DNA of 64,000 bases from NCBI GenBank assembly GCA_029555415.1, contig JAKPSI010000119.1, forward strand, positions 1-64,000. Direction: 5' to 3'. Source of the DNA: Bacteroidota bacterium. Its GTDB lineage: Bacteria; Bacteroidota; Bacteroidia; Chitinophagales; Chitinophagaceae. The position numbers and the translations under genes are program-made. Shown here one piece after another: positions 19,076-28,176 of this stretch. The notes below the pieces were generated by a model. That model did no database searches, had not been told where the DNA came from, and saw nothing but the letters and a program-made list of their open reading frames with translations. The number at the start of each line of letters is the position of its first letter. Position 1 is the stretch's first letter.

Positions 19076-19684
19076 CTACCAGCCAACTGCATCTTCCGGC
19101 ATGATCCCTCCAATAAGTTTTTCTTTTTCGGTGATTTTCTGAACACGAATTTGATAGTAATTCATCTGTTGTTTAAAAAATTGATTCTGTTTGTCGAATG
19201 TTGAAATCAATGCAGGTCCATACCCATGCTGAGTAGCATATGAGTCAGCATAAGTTTCCATTAAAATTGCGTTCTCAATTCGCGCAGCTTCTTCTTTCTC
19301 CTTGCTATATTCAATAGCGTACTCCATACAAACAGCCATAGTAGGGACAACGAATAGGTTTGGGAAGTTTACAAGGTGACCTAGCTCATGATATAAAATT
19401 GCCATTATTTCACCTTCAGAAAGCCGGGCCCGAACCATGTTATCGATATTAAAAACAATGATTTTTTTAACTTCCCAGTGTTCTCGAAATTGACAAGAAC
19501 TAAAGCCAAATCCCTTTTCGGCTACTTCTGCAAAAAAAGGTTTCAAATTTCTAATATTATCCCAAATATCTACTTCCAGGGATTCGCTTATTTCCCGAAA
19601 CTTATGGCAAGCAAGCTTTTTATCGACGCTATTAATAGCGTTTGATAAAACGGGGAATTGCACTTCTGAAAATCTTCTTACCAT
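19076..19684 (-). CDS. Putative HELGH metallopeptidase-like protein
   Basis: A 202-residue protein with no signal peptide. ILYHELGHLVNF (about residue 100) is a zincin HExxH motif, and METYADSYA downstream could supply the third zinc ligand, as in gluzincins. I do not recognise the family. It stands at the left edge of an AT-rich island and is followed, on its upstream side, by a strong bidirectional terminator. It might be a host-type protease domain of a mobile or defence element; no function is claimed. Confidence 0.6.
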   Translation of the reverse strand: MVRRFSEVQFPVLSNAINSVDKKLACHKFREISESLEVDIWDNIRNLKPFFAEVAEKGFGFSSCQFREHWEVKKIIVFNIDNMVRARLSEGEIMAILYHELGHLVNFPNLFVVPTMAVCMEYAIEYSKEKEEAARIENAILMETYADSYATQHGYGPALISTFDKQNQFFKQQMNYYQIRVQKITEKEKLIGGIMPEDAVGW

Positions 19685-19703
19685 TACTTAATTACTTAGA
19701 GAA

Positions 19704-19752
19704 CAAAAAAAGGGGTAAGAAAAAAACAATTATTTTCTTACCCCTTTTTTTT
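19704..19752. terminator. Bidirectional intrinsic terminator
   Basis: A near-perfect palindrome with AAAAAAAGGGGTAAGAAAA on the left and TTTTCTTACCCCTTTTTTTT on the right. Both strands give a stem followed by a U-run. It separates the HELGH gene from the 51-residue ORF, which is transcribed toward it. Confidence 0.85.
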
Positions 19753-19906
19753 ACTTGAGCATTTTGCAAAGCAATGCAATTGCTGCAATTGAAACAGTCG
19801 CCACAATTACAGTGTTAACGAATCTGGCTGTTTCGCCATAAACTGTTACACTGGTCTTTCCTGCATATACAGTAGCCCGTTCCTCTGTTAAATAGTATTT
19901 ATTCAT
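19751..19906 (-). CDS. Small membrane-anchored protein (51 aa)
   Basis: ATG at 19906, stop at 19751. The product begins MNKYYLTEERATVY and ends with one hydrophobic helix (FVNTVIVATVSIAAIALLC, about residues 29-47). The stop coincides with the terminator. It lies downstream of the 57-residue ORF on the same strand. No family recognised; the single transmembrane helix would be compatible with a small toxin or a structural peptide, but nothing proves this. Confidence 0.5.
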   Translation of the reverse strand: MNKYYLTEERATVYAGKTSVTVYGETARFVNTVIVATVSIAAIALLCKMLK

Positions 19907-19972
19907 ACTAAATATTTAAGAGTAAAAAATCACCCCGCTCTCACCCGGGGGCTTTAGGTTTTTCATAAGACA

Positions 19973-20146
19973 TTACTTTTCTTTTGTAACGCCTTTAAAA
20001 GGCTTTTGATCAGATTTCTGATCAATGAACTGCCCGGTGTCTGAGTCGCGCTTAACCCATTTCTCAGTTTTAGGGTTAAAAGTCTGGCTACGGTCTTTCA
20101 CCGCTCCGTTTCTGTGACCATCACCGGTCTTACCATTTTTTGCCAT
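19973..20146 (-). CDS. Small basic protein (57 aa), conserved type
   Basis: ATG at 20146, stop at 19973. The product starts MAKNGKTGDGHRNGAVKDRSQ and continues FNPKTEKWVKRDSDTGQF, ending KGVTKEK. This pattern matches a widespread small hypothetical family in bacteria and phages whose role is unknown to me. It is divergent from the XRE-ImmA gene, and the shared 257-bp spacer contains the operator-like sites listed below, so it may be under the same repressor. Confidence 0.7.
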   Translation of the reverse strand: MAKNGKTGDGHRNGAVKDRSQTFNPKTEKWVKRDSDTGQFIDQKSDQKPFKGVTKEK

Positions 20147-20197
20147 GTTTTATGGATTTTAAATGAAAATTTAAAAAATAATACAACACTCTGCAAG

Positions 20198-20366
20198 TTA
20201 CAAAATGTTATATTAAATGCCATTTTGTAAACCATATATGACAACTCAGAAAAGCTAAGTTATATATTTAATAACTGATTTACAATGTTTTAGTTGTTTT
20301 ATTTGTGGAAAACAAGTTTACAATTTGTTTCATTTTAGATATTATTTAACCTACTTTTGTAAACCA
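20198..20366. promoter_or_regulatory. Probable operator region of the XRE-ImmA regulator
   Basis: A perfect inverted repeat TTACAAAATG (20198-20207) / CATTTTGTAA (20221-20230) lies in the divergent spacer. The sequence TTTTGTAAACCA occurs twice (20224-20235 and 20355-20366), and further TTTACAA half-sites are at 20279 and 20318. The second copy overlaps TACTTTTG (20352-20359), which fits the Bacteroidota -7 box TAnnTTTG in front of the XRE gene. Repressor binding there would give autoregulation; this is inferred from site placement. Confidence 0.6.
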
Positions 20367-20403
20367 ATTCAGCACCAAAACCGTCTATTCTTAAACCTTC
20401 CTT

Positions 20404-21474
20404 ATGCCGCAACTCTTTACCGAGAGGTTGAAATCTGCTCGTATGCTCAACGGACTTTCACTACAAGACCTGGCAGAAAAACTTGAAAAAAAAATGTCCC
20501 GGCAGGCTTTACATAAATATGAAAGGGGGGATGTCATGCCTGATAGTGAAATGCTGGGGTTTCTTGCCAAAGCGCTTAATGTAAGCCCTGATTTTTTCTG
20601 GCGTGATACCAAAATTGAATTTGGTGAAATTGAATTCCGAAAACTCCGAAATCTTCCTGCTAAAGAGGAAAACAGAATCATTGAAGAAGTAAAGGATAAG
20701 CTTTCCAGGTATTTAGAACTTGAAGAAATTTTAAATATTAAATCTGCATTTGATAACCCTTTAAAGGACATTGGAGAAATTAAATCTTTTGATGATATTG
20801 AAGAAGCTGCAAAAAAACTTAGAAGTGCCTGGAAATTAGGGAACGACCCCATTTCTAACTCAATTGAGCTTTTAGAAGATAAACATATAAAAGTTATTGA
20901 GGTAAATGCAGGAATTGATGGATTTGACGGAATGCAAACCTGGGTTAATAATAACATTCCTGTAATTGCAATAAATAAGGATAAAATTAAATCTCCCGAT
21001 CGGGTTCGGTTTACTTTACTACATGAACTTTGTCATCTTTTAATAAAAGATCTTTCAAGACATCCGGAAAAAAGCAAAGAAAAGTACTGCCATCAGTTTG
21101 CTGCAGCATTACTATTACCAGCAGACGCTGCAAAAATTGAACTGGGAAAAGAAAGGACTAAAATCCTTATTCAGGAATTAGGACTTCTTAAAAAGCAATA
21201 TGGTATTTCAATACAAGCAATCGTAATGCGCTCAAAGGATTTAGGCATCATCTCTGAAAGCTATTGCAGACAATTTTTCTTTTTCCTGAATCAAATGGGA
21301 TGGAAAGTATCTGAACCGGAAGAATATCAATATACCGGCAGTGAAGAGACCAATAGATTCAAACAGTTACTATTCAGAGCATTAGCTGAAGAGGTGATTT
21401 CTGTCAGCAAAGCCGCATCTTTAACCAACTTATCATTGGCTGAATTCAAAGAAGCCTATTTGAAGGTTTCGTAA
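20404..21474 (+). CDS. XRE-family regulator fused to ImmA/IrrE metallopeptidase domain
   Basis: A 356-residue protein. Residues about 5-65 form an HTH_XRE domain (NGLSLQDLAEKL ... SRQALHKYERG). Residues about 150-260 form an ImmA/IrrE (M78, COG2856) domain with the zinc motif HELCH at 207-211 and FAAALLLPA downstream. Fusions of this kind act as self-cleaving or signal-responsive repressors; ImmA of ICEBs1 and IrrE of Deinococcus are the studied relatives. The PIN-like gene begins 33 bp downstream, so the pair has toxin-antitoxin-like architecture. Low GC compared with flanking metabolic genes. Confidence 0.9.
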   Translation: MPQLFTERLKSARMLNGLSLQDLAEKLEKKMSRQALHKYERGDVMPDSEMLGFLAKALNVSPDFFWRDTKIEFGEIEFRKLRNLPAKEENRIIEEVKDKLSRYLELEEILNIKSAFDNPLKDIGEIKSFDDIEEAAKKLRSAWKLGNDPISNSIELLEDKHIKVIEVNAGIDGFDGMQTWVNNNIPVIAINKDKIKSPDRVRFTLLHELCHLLIKDLSRHPEKSKEKYCHQFAAALLLPADAAKIELGKERTKILIQELGLLKKQYGISIQAIVMRSKDLGIISESYCRQFFFFLNQMGWKVSEPEEYQYTGSEETNRFKQLLFRALAEEVISVSKAASLTNLSLAEFKEAYLKVS

Positions 21475-21507
21475 TTTTGGTAATAACCTTATCCAAAACG
21501 CTGCCAA

Positions 21508-22023
21508 TTGAGAATTGCAATTACAGATGCATGTATATTTATTGACCTTCTGGAACTTGGTTTAATAAATCCTTTCTTTGAACTTTCTCTTGAAGTGCAT
21601 ACGTCATTAGATGTAATCAATGAACTGAATGCTACACAAATTGCCATCCTAAAGGCATATCAGTCAACCGGCAAGCTTACAGTACACAATATCTCTGATA
21701 ACGAAAGGCAACAAATCCTTAGTTCAAAATATCCTAAAACGCTCTCATCAAGCGACCAAACTGTTTTGTTTCTGGCAGAAAAACACCAGGCTATACTATT
21801 AAGTAGTGATAAACCTGTAAGACATAATGCTAAAATCAAAGCCATAGAATATCATGGAATGCTATGGATTTTTGATCAGTTAGTCGAACAGGGTATGATA
21901 AAGCCATCTGAAGCAATTGAAAAAATTAATACTCTCTTTACTGAGAACATAATCTATCAGAATAACCGTACACTTATCGCGGAAATGAATACCAGGGTAA
22001 AAAGTTGGGAAAAGAAAAAATAA
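21508..22023 (+). CDS. PIN-domain-like protein, partner of XRE-ImmA
   Basis: 171 residues starting at TTG (21508). TTG is favoured because the PIN fold opens at once with IAITDACIFIDLLEL, whose Asp is the first acidic ligand; no ATG lies upstream. Other acidic positions: VINELNA (Glu) and SSSDQTVLFLAEK (Asp), then LLSSDKPVRHNAK (Asp). PIN proteins are Mg-dependent ribonucleases and often toxins in type II systems; Xre-COG2856 genes paired with a second gene have been proposed as toxin-antitoxin-like modules. Activity of this protein is inferred only. Confidence 0.75.
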   Translation: MRIAITDACIFIDLLELGLINPFFELSLEVHTSLDVINELNATQIAILKAYQSTGKLTVHNISDNERQQILSSKYPKTLSSSDQTVLFLAEKHQAILLSSDKPVRHNAKIKAIEYHGMLWIFDQLVEQGMIKPSEAIEKINTLFTENIIYQNNRTLIAEMNTRVKSWEKKK

Positions 22024-22143
22024 TCCCCATCTTCTTTACAGGAAAATATATTCAACTCTTATCCCTATTTTCTTTCTCCTTTGCAACTCCCCCCATTTCT
22101 CTCTATATTTGAGTGAGTTCACCAAACCTTCCTCTCTAAATTT

Positions 22144-23637
22144 ATGATTACCGGAGACTTACGCAGTAAAATCGATAAAGTTTGGGAAGCATTCTGGACC
22201 GGGGGACTCTCAAATCCCATCACGGTTATTGAGCAGATGACCTACCTTCTGTTCATCCGCCGCCTGGATGATATCCATACCCAGCGGGAACAGAAAGCAA
22301 ATTTCCTCAAGAAGCCTATTGATCAGCCTATTTTCAGTAAAGGGCAAAATGAACTCCGCTGGAGCTATTTCAAGAATACCGATCCGGATGTCATGTTCCG
22401 ACAATTCACAAAGGAAAACGGTGTCTTTGATTTCCTGAAAAATATGGGTGCTACCGACAGTGCCTTTTCAAGCTACATGAAAGGTGCCACGTTCATGATC
22501 CCCACTCCACGGCTGCTGGCACAGGTAGTGGATATGCTCAGCCAGATCGACATGGACGACCGGGATACCAAGGGTGATGTATATGAATACCTGCTCAGTA
22601 AAATAGCTTCTGCCGGACAAAACGGACAGTTCCGCACACCGCGCCATATCATTAAACTGATGGTGGCCATGGTAAAACCCACCCCGGAAGATATTGTCTG
22701 CGATCCCTCTGCCGGCAGCGCGGGATTTCTGGTCATGACAGGTGAATATCTGCGCGAGCATTATTCCAAAGAGTTGCTGAAACCTGCCGTACAAAGGCAT
22801 TTTCAGGAAAAACTCTTTATGGGAATGGAATTTGACCCTACCATGATCCGTATTGGTGCCATGAACCTGATGCTGCATGGCATTGAACAGCCGAATCTGA
22901 AAATGGTGGATGCGCTGAGTGAAAGCAATCAGGACTTTTCCTCCAAAGCAACTATTGTTCTGGCCAATCCGCCATTCAAAGGCAGCCTGGACCGTGAAGC
23001 TATTGATACCAAACTGCTGAATATTGTTGATAGCAAGAAAACAGAGCTTTTGTTTCTGGGATTGATTCTGAAAGGGCTGAAACTGGGTGGCCGCGCAGCA
23101 GTTATTGTACCGGACGGCGTACTTTTTGGAAACAGTAAAGCCCATCAGGTAATCCGCAAAAGGCTGATTGATGAACAAAAGCTGGAAGCGGTGATCTCTA
23201 TGCCCAGCGGGGTTTTCAGGCCCTATGCAGGTGTCAGCACCGGTATTTTGATATTCACAAAAACAGACAGCGGCGGTACAGACAATGTATGGTTCTATGA
23301 TATGACTGCCGATGGGTTCAGTCTGGATGACAAAAGGAACCCCATAACTGATAATGATATACCCGACATTCTTCATCGTTGGGATAATCTCAAAGCCGAA
23401 AACAAACGCACCCGTACCGATAAAAGTTTTATGGTACCGGTTAAAGATATTCGGCATAACAATTATGATCTCAGCAATAATCGCTACAAAGAATTAGTAC
23501 ATGATGAGCAGATATATGAAAGGCCAGAACTGATTATCGGACAGATTGAAGAATTGGATAAAGAACGACAAGCATTACTAAAAGAGCTGAAGAAAATCTT
23601 ATCTGCGGATTTTGATAATGAAAAAAAAGAGTTGTGA
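22144..23637 (+). CDS. hsdM: Type I restriction-modification DNA methyltransferase subunit
   Basis: A 497-residue N6-adenine methyltransferase subunit. An HsdM N-terminal helical domain (1-120) precedes the SAM-binding motif DPSAGSAGFL (187-196) and the catalytic NPPF (275-278). GQFRTPRHIIKLM is the family's FxTP-type motif. It works as M2S modifying complex and as part of the R2M2S nuclease. The hsdS ATG overlaps its stop by one base, so the three hsd genes form one operon. Confidence 0.95.
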   Translation: MITGDLRSKIDKVWEAFWTGGLSNPITVIEQMTYLLFIRRLDDIHTQREQKANFLKKPIDQPIFSKGQNELRWSYFKNTDPDVMFRQFTKENGVFDFLKNMGATDSAFSSYMKGATFMIPTPRLLAQVVDMLSQIDMDDRDTKGDVYEYLLSKIASAGQNGQFRTPRHIIKLMVAMVKPTPEDIVCDPSAGSAGFLVMTGEYLREHYSKELLKPAVQRHFQEKLFMGMEFDPTMIRIGAMNLMLHGIEQPNLKMVDALSESNQDFSSKATIVLANPPFKGSLDREAIDTKLLNIVDSKKTELLFLGLILKGLKLGGRAAVIVPDGVLFGNSKAHQVIRKRLIDEQKLEAVISMPSGVFRPYAGVSTGILIFTKTDSGGTDNVWFYDMTADGFSLDDKRNPITDNDIPDILHRWDNLKAENKRTRTDKSFMVPVKDIRHNNYDLSNNRYKELVHDEQIYERPELIIGQIEELDKERQALLKELKKILSADFDNEKKEL

Positions 23638-24800
23638 TGAAGTGGGAAAAGTTGAAAATCAAAGATTTTGCATCTGTGGTAACTGGAGGCACTCCCTCAA
23701 CAAGTGTTTCAGAATACTGGGATAATGGGAATATACCTTGGCTTAATTCCGGTGAATTAAATCAAGGTTTAGTAACTTCTTGTTCAAACTATATTACTAA
23801 TGCTGGCTTGAAAAACTCATCAACAAAGATGATGCCTGCTGATACAGTACTTATTGCTTTAACAGGTGCGACAACAGGAGTTACCGGCTATCTCACTTTT
23901 GAAGCTAGCGCAAATCAGTCTGTTACAGGCATACTACCTTCTCAGAAACATGAACCGAGGTATTTATACTATTATCTTTCTTCGATCAGACCTAAAATAC
24001 TTAATGATGCATATGGTGGGGCGCAGAAACACATAAGTCAACAATATGTTAAGGAAATAGAAGTCCTGCTTCCGCCCTTAAATGTTCAGAAAAAAATCGC
24101 CGACACATTAGACAAAGCCGATGCCCTTCGCAAAAAAGACCAGCAATTACTGCGGAAATATGAAGAGTTGGAGAAAGCACTTTATTTCCAATTTATCAAC
24201 TCAGTCGAAAGCAAAGAAGTGAGTTTAATTGAACTAGCAGAAGGTAAAGATGGAATAAAATGTGGTCCCTTTGGTACACAGTTATTAGCAACGGAATTTC
24301 AATCGAAAGGTATCTTTCTGTGGGGTATTAAACATGTAAACAAACACTTTTCGTTTAATACAACTGAGTTTGTATCGGAAGAAAAGGCGAAAGAGTTGGA
24401 AAGCTATAATATAAAATCAGGTGATTTAGTAATGACACGAAAAGGTACAATTGGAAATGTGTGCATTTATCCAAATCATTTAGCTCCTGGAATAATGCAT
24501 TCAGACCTTCTAAGATTAAGGGTAGATTCTAATTTAGTTAATAATATTTTTATGCAATATCAATTCCGTTTTGATAATAAAATTAAGGAAGAGATAACAA
24601 AAATTAGTCACGGTGCGATAATGGCAGGGATAAATGTGTCAAAACTCAAAAAATTAAAAGTCCGAGTTCCAAGCATGAAGCTTCAAAATGAATTCTCAAA
24701 AAAAATTTCACGCATTTTCGATATGAAAAAATCATTAAGCGTTTCTGATGAAAAAGGAGGAGAGTTGTTTCAAAGCCTTATTTCTAAATTTTTAAGTTGA
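23637..24800 (+). CDS. hsdS: Type I restriction-modification specificity subunit
   Basis: 387 residues from the ATG at 23637 (TGATG junction with hsdM; a GTG one codon earlier is also possible). Two target-recognition domains can be seen: residues about 1-150, starting KIKDFASVVTGGTPST, and about 200-370, starting LIELAEGKDGIKCGPFGTQ, separated by a helical spacer (IADTLDKADALRKKDQQLL). Each half recognises one half-site of a bipartite target. It is markedly AT-richer than hsdM and hsdR, as expected for specificity genes that exchange by recombination. The recognition sequence is not readable here. Confidence 0.93.
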   Translation: MKWEKLKIKDFASVVTGGTPSTSVSEYWDNGNIPWLNSGELNQGLVTSCSNYITNAGLKNSSTKMMPADTVLIALTGATTGVTGYLTFEASANQSVTGILPSQKHEPRYLYYYLSSIRPKILNDAYGGAQKHISQQYVKEIEVLLPPLNVQKKIADTLDKADALRKKDQQLLRKYEELEKALYFQFINSVESKEVSLIELAEGKDGIKCGPFGTQLLATEFQSKGIFLWGIKHVNKHFSFNTTEFVSEEKAKELESYNIKSGDLVMTRKGTIGNVCIYPNHLAPGIMHSDLLRLRVDSNLVNNIFMQYQFRFDNKIKEEITKISHGAIMAGINVSKLKKLKVRVPSMKLQNEFSKKISRIFDMKKSLSVSDEKGGELFQSLISKFLS

Positions 24801-27800
24801 AAAGTAATTTTATAAATATAGTTTTATCAATTTATAAACCACTCTCTCCAACATTATTGGATGCAGAAAAACACATCTTTACTGCTCCACCTTATGCCGC
24901 TGTATTGTGTCGCAAAAGTCTCGAAGAATGGATCCGCTGGCTCTATGAAAATGATGCGGACCTTGAAAAACCTTATGATACTTCACTCAATTCATTATTA
25001 CATAATCAGGATTTAAGGAATTTACTAGCACCGTCTTTATTCAAACAGGTGAACCTGGTGCGCAAGCTGGGCAATGATGCTGTGCATGCTTCAAGCAAAA
25101 TTTATCCGGAGCAGGCTCTGCACGCTTTACAGATCATGCATGGTTTTACCGCATGGGTGATGCGGGTATACAGTGAAACAAAACCTGAGATTCCTGCCTT
25201 TGATGCCTCACTGATACCCCGTGAAGCGCCGGTGGCCAAATACAAGGACCGCATCAGTGAACTGGAAGCGCAGTTCCAGCAGGCCAAAGAATTGCTGAGA
25301 CAGAAAGAAAACGAACTGCAGCGGATTCACCAGATCAAGGAACAACATGCTAAAACACCGCCGCCACCGGATCCCAATGAAGCGGTAACTCGTGAGATTT
25401 ATATCAACCTTTTATTACAGGAAGCCGGATGGGATCCCAAAGGTCTCAATGTGGCGGAATATGAAGTAACTGGTATGCCCACCGGTGACGGAAAGAACAA
25501 TGGTCCTGGTTATGTGGACTATGTGTTGTGGGGAGATAACGGTAAACCACTGGCTGTAGTGGAAGCCAAACGCACCAGTCGTGATTCCAGAGTAGGCGCC
25601 AACCAGGCCAAGCTATATGCTGATTGTCTGGAACAAATGCACGGCCAGCGTCCGATAATATTTTATACTAACGGATTTGAAACCTATATCTGGGATGATA
25701 CCTGGTACGCCGCAAGGGAGATCTATGGCTTCTATAAAAAAGAAGAACTGCAATTGTTGATTCAGCGCAAGAATACAAGACTCCCGCTGGCGCAGGCACC
25801 AGTGGATCCTTCCATTGCAGAGCGGTATTATCAGATTGAAGCGATCCGCAGTGTTGGCAAAGTACTGGAGAATCGGGGCCGGGAGGCTTTGCTGGTCATG
25901 GCAACAGGTTCCGGGAAAACCAGAACAGCCGCAGCACTGGTCGATGTACTGAGCAAACACAATTGGGTAAAGCGTGTTCTTTTTTTGGCAGACCGGAATG
26001 CACTGGTCTATCAGGCCAAAAACGCGTTTACCAATTTACTGCCCAACCTGCCCGCCATTGATCTTACCAAAGAAAAGGATAACCTGCATGCGCGGATCGT
26101 CTTTAGTACTTACCAGACCATGATCAATCTGATCGATAATGAGTATGATGGCAGTCAGCGTCATTTCAGTATCGGGCATTTTGACCTGATCATATTTGAT
26201 GAGATCCACCGCTCTGTGTACAATAAATACAAGGCTATCTTCCAGTATTTTGATGGTTACCGGGTAGGCCTCACCGCCACACCCAAAGCCGAAGGTGACC
26301 GGGATACCTATCATTTATTCGGACTGGAGCCCAACATGCCCACCTATGCCTATGAGCTGGAACAGGCGGTGGGAGATCATTTCCTCGTACCACCCCTGAG
26401 TGTTTCAGTGCCCGTGAAGTTTCACCGGCAGGGCATCAAATACCATGAACTGAGTCCGGAAGAGCGGACCCGCTATGAAGAAATGTTTGCAGACCCGGTA
26501 ACCGGTGAATTCCCGGATGAGATTGACAGTTCCGCACTCAACACCTGGTTATTCAATGAAAATACGGTTGACCGCGTGCTGGCGTATGTGATGGAAAACG
26601 GGATCAAAGTAGCGGGAGGTGACCGCTTGGGCAAAACCATTGTTTTTGCCCGCAGTCACAAGCACGCCTTGTTTATTAAGGAAAGATTTGACAGGCAGTA
26701 TCCCCAATTAGGCGGTCACTTCTGCAAAGTGATCGATAATTACGAGGAGTATGCGTATGATATTCTGAAATCATTCAGTGAAAAAGATAAAATGCCACAT
26801 ATCGCAGTATCAGTAGATATGCTGGATACGGGTATTGATGTACCGGAATGTGTGAACCTCGTATTTTATAAGCCGATCCGCTCCAGCAGCAAGTTCTGGC
26901 AGATGATTGGTCGCGGTACCCGTTTGTGTAAAGACTTGTTCGGTCCCGGAAAAGACAAAGAGAACTTTATCATATTTGACTTCTGCGAAAACTTTGAATT
27001 CTTCGGCAATAAGCCCAAGGGCTTAGAAACAAAAAAAGGCAAATCACTCACAGAGCGCTTATTTGAACAAAGGCTGAAACTGACACACCTGCTGCAGAAG
27101 AAAGGCGGTGATGCATATCTGGCTTATGCAGAAGAGTTGAAGGCATTCATGCATGATCAGATCAATAAGCTCAGTGAAGAGAGCTTCCTGGTAAGGCAGC
27201 ACTGGCGTGTTGTTGAAAAATACCGGGATATCTTCCGCTGGAATGCGCTGAATGAACTGGAGGTAAAAGAAATACTGGATCACCTGGCACCGCTGATCTA
27301 TGAAGCCGGAGATGATGAACAGGCCAAGCGCTTTGACCAGCTTTGCTATAACCTACAATTGGATTACATACAAAAGGGTTCCGTGGCGGATCAATGGATG
27401 AATGAAACCATTGTAATTGCTGCCGCGCTCAGTAAACGCGGTGCTATTCCCTTAGTGGGTGCCAAAATGGACTTGATCCGCCTGATACAGACAGCGGCAT
27501 ACTGGCAGGAGCAGTCGGTTGAGAAATTTGAATCGCTGAGAAAAGATATACGCGGACTGGTTCGGTTTATTGAAAAAACATCAGGGATTCTGTACTTCTC
27601 AGATTTTGATGATGAGATCTTGCCTATAACCGGGGAAGTAAAACCCGTATTTCTCTCTCAAAACCTTGAAGCATACCGGAAACGGGTTACAGAATATATT
27701 CAGAAGAACCGCCACCATATCACAATCCATAAGCTCCGCACCAATCAGCCTATCTCCAGGCAGGAATTCAAAGGGTTGGAACGTATGTTATTTGAACAGG

Positions 27801-28135
27801 GAGAACTCGGAACGCAGGAGCAATTTGTGAAAGCTTACGGGGAACAGCCGCTGGGAGTCTTCATCCGCTCTATTGTAGGAATGGACCAAACCGCTACCAA
27901 TGCAGCATTCAGCAAGTTCATCAACGAACCCTCCATGAATGCCTCCCAGATCCGTTTTGTGAATATGATCATCCAGTACTTTACCACCAACGGAATCATT
28001 CATGCCGATAAACTATTTGAGCCCCCCTTTACAGAAATCGCTTCCAATGGTTTACTGGGTGTATTTAATCAGCAGCAGGCAAATGAAGTGGTGCAGTTGA
28101 TTGAGGGAGTGAATAGGTTGGCGGAGGCGAGGTGA
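24797..28135 (+). CDS. hsdR: Type I restriction-modification endonuclease/translocase subunit
   Basis: 1112 residues from a TTG at 24797, which overlaps the hsdS stop (TTGA). The next in-frame ATG is about 113 codons in and would remove a whole N-terminal domain, so TTG is preferred. Order: DUF4145-like N-terminal domain (about 20-130), coiled coil (145-185), PD-(D/E)xK nuclease with Asp241 and EAK 256-258, then the SF2 translocase with TGSGKT (Walker A, 370-375) and DEIH (468-471), and a long helical C-terminal domain. It cuts unmodified foreign DNA after translocation. Presence of all motifs suggests an active enzyme. Confidence 0.94.
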   Translation: MKSNFINIVLSIYKPLSPTLLDAEKHIFTAPPYAAVLCRKSLEEWIRWLYENDADLEKPYDTSLNSLLHNQDLRNLLAPSLFKQVNLVRKLGNDAVHASSKIYPEQALHALQIMHGFTAWVMRVYSETKPEIPAFDASLIPREAPVAKYKDRISELEAQFQQAKELLRQKENELQRIHQIKEQHAKTPPPPDPNEAVTREIYINLLLQEAGWDPKGLNVAEYEVTGMPTGDGKNNGPGYVDYVLWGDNGKPLAVVEAKRTSRDSRVGANQAKLYADCLEQMHGQRPIIFYTNGFETYIWDDTWYAAREIYGFYKKEELQLLIQRKNTRLPLAQAPVDPSIAERYYQIEAIRSVGKVLENRGREALLVMATGSGKTRTAAALVDVLSKHNWVKRVLFLADRNALVYQAKNAFTNLLPNLPAIDLTKEKDNLHARIVFSTYQTMINLIDNEYDGSQRHFSIGHFDLIIFDEIHRSVYNKYKAIFQYFDGYRVGLTATPKAEGDRDTYHLFGLEPNMPTYAYELEQAVGDHFLVPPLSVSVPVKFHRQGIKYHELSPEERTRYEEMFADPVTGEFPDEIDSSALNTWLFNENTVDRVLAYVMENGIKVAGGDRLGKTIVFARSHKHALFIKERFDRQYPQLGGHFCKVIDNYEEYAYDILKSFSEKDKMPHIAVSVDMLDTGIDVPECVNLVFYKPIRSSSKFWQMIGRGTRLCKDLFGPGKDKENFIIFDFCENFEFFGNKPKGLETKKGKSLTERLFEQRLKLTHLLQKKGGDAYLAYAEELKAFMHDQINKLSEESFLVRQHWRVVEKYRDIFRWNALNELEVKEILDHLAPLIYEAGDDEQAKRFDQLCYNLQLDYIQKGSVADQWMNETIVIAAALSKRGAIPLVGAKMDLIRLIQTAAYWQEQSVEKFESLRKDIRGLVRFIEKTSGILYFSDFDDEILPITGEVKPVFLSQNLEAYRKRVTEYIQKNRHHITIHKLRTNQPISRQEFKGLERMLFEQGELGTQEQFVKAYGEQPLGVFIRSIVGMDQTATNAAFSKFINEPSMNASQIRFVNMIIQYFTTNGIIHADKLFEPPFTEIASNGLLGVFNQQQANEVVQLIEGVNRLAEAR

Positions 28136-28176
28136 TTGATATCTCGAATAAATCGTAACATCTAAAATGTGTGTTT

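Noticed and set aside
22468-23457. A 329-residue minus-strand ORF
   Set aside because: Antisense to hsdM, which has all methyltransferase motifs in the sense frame.
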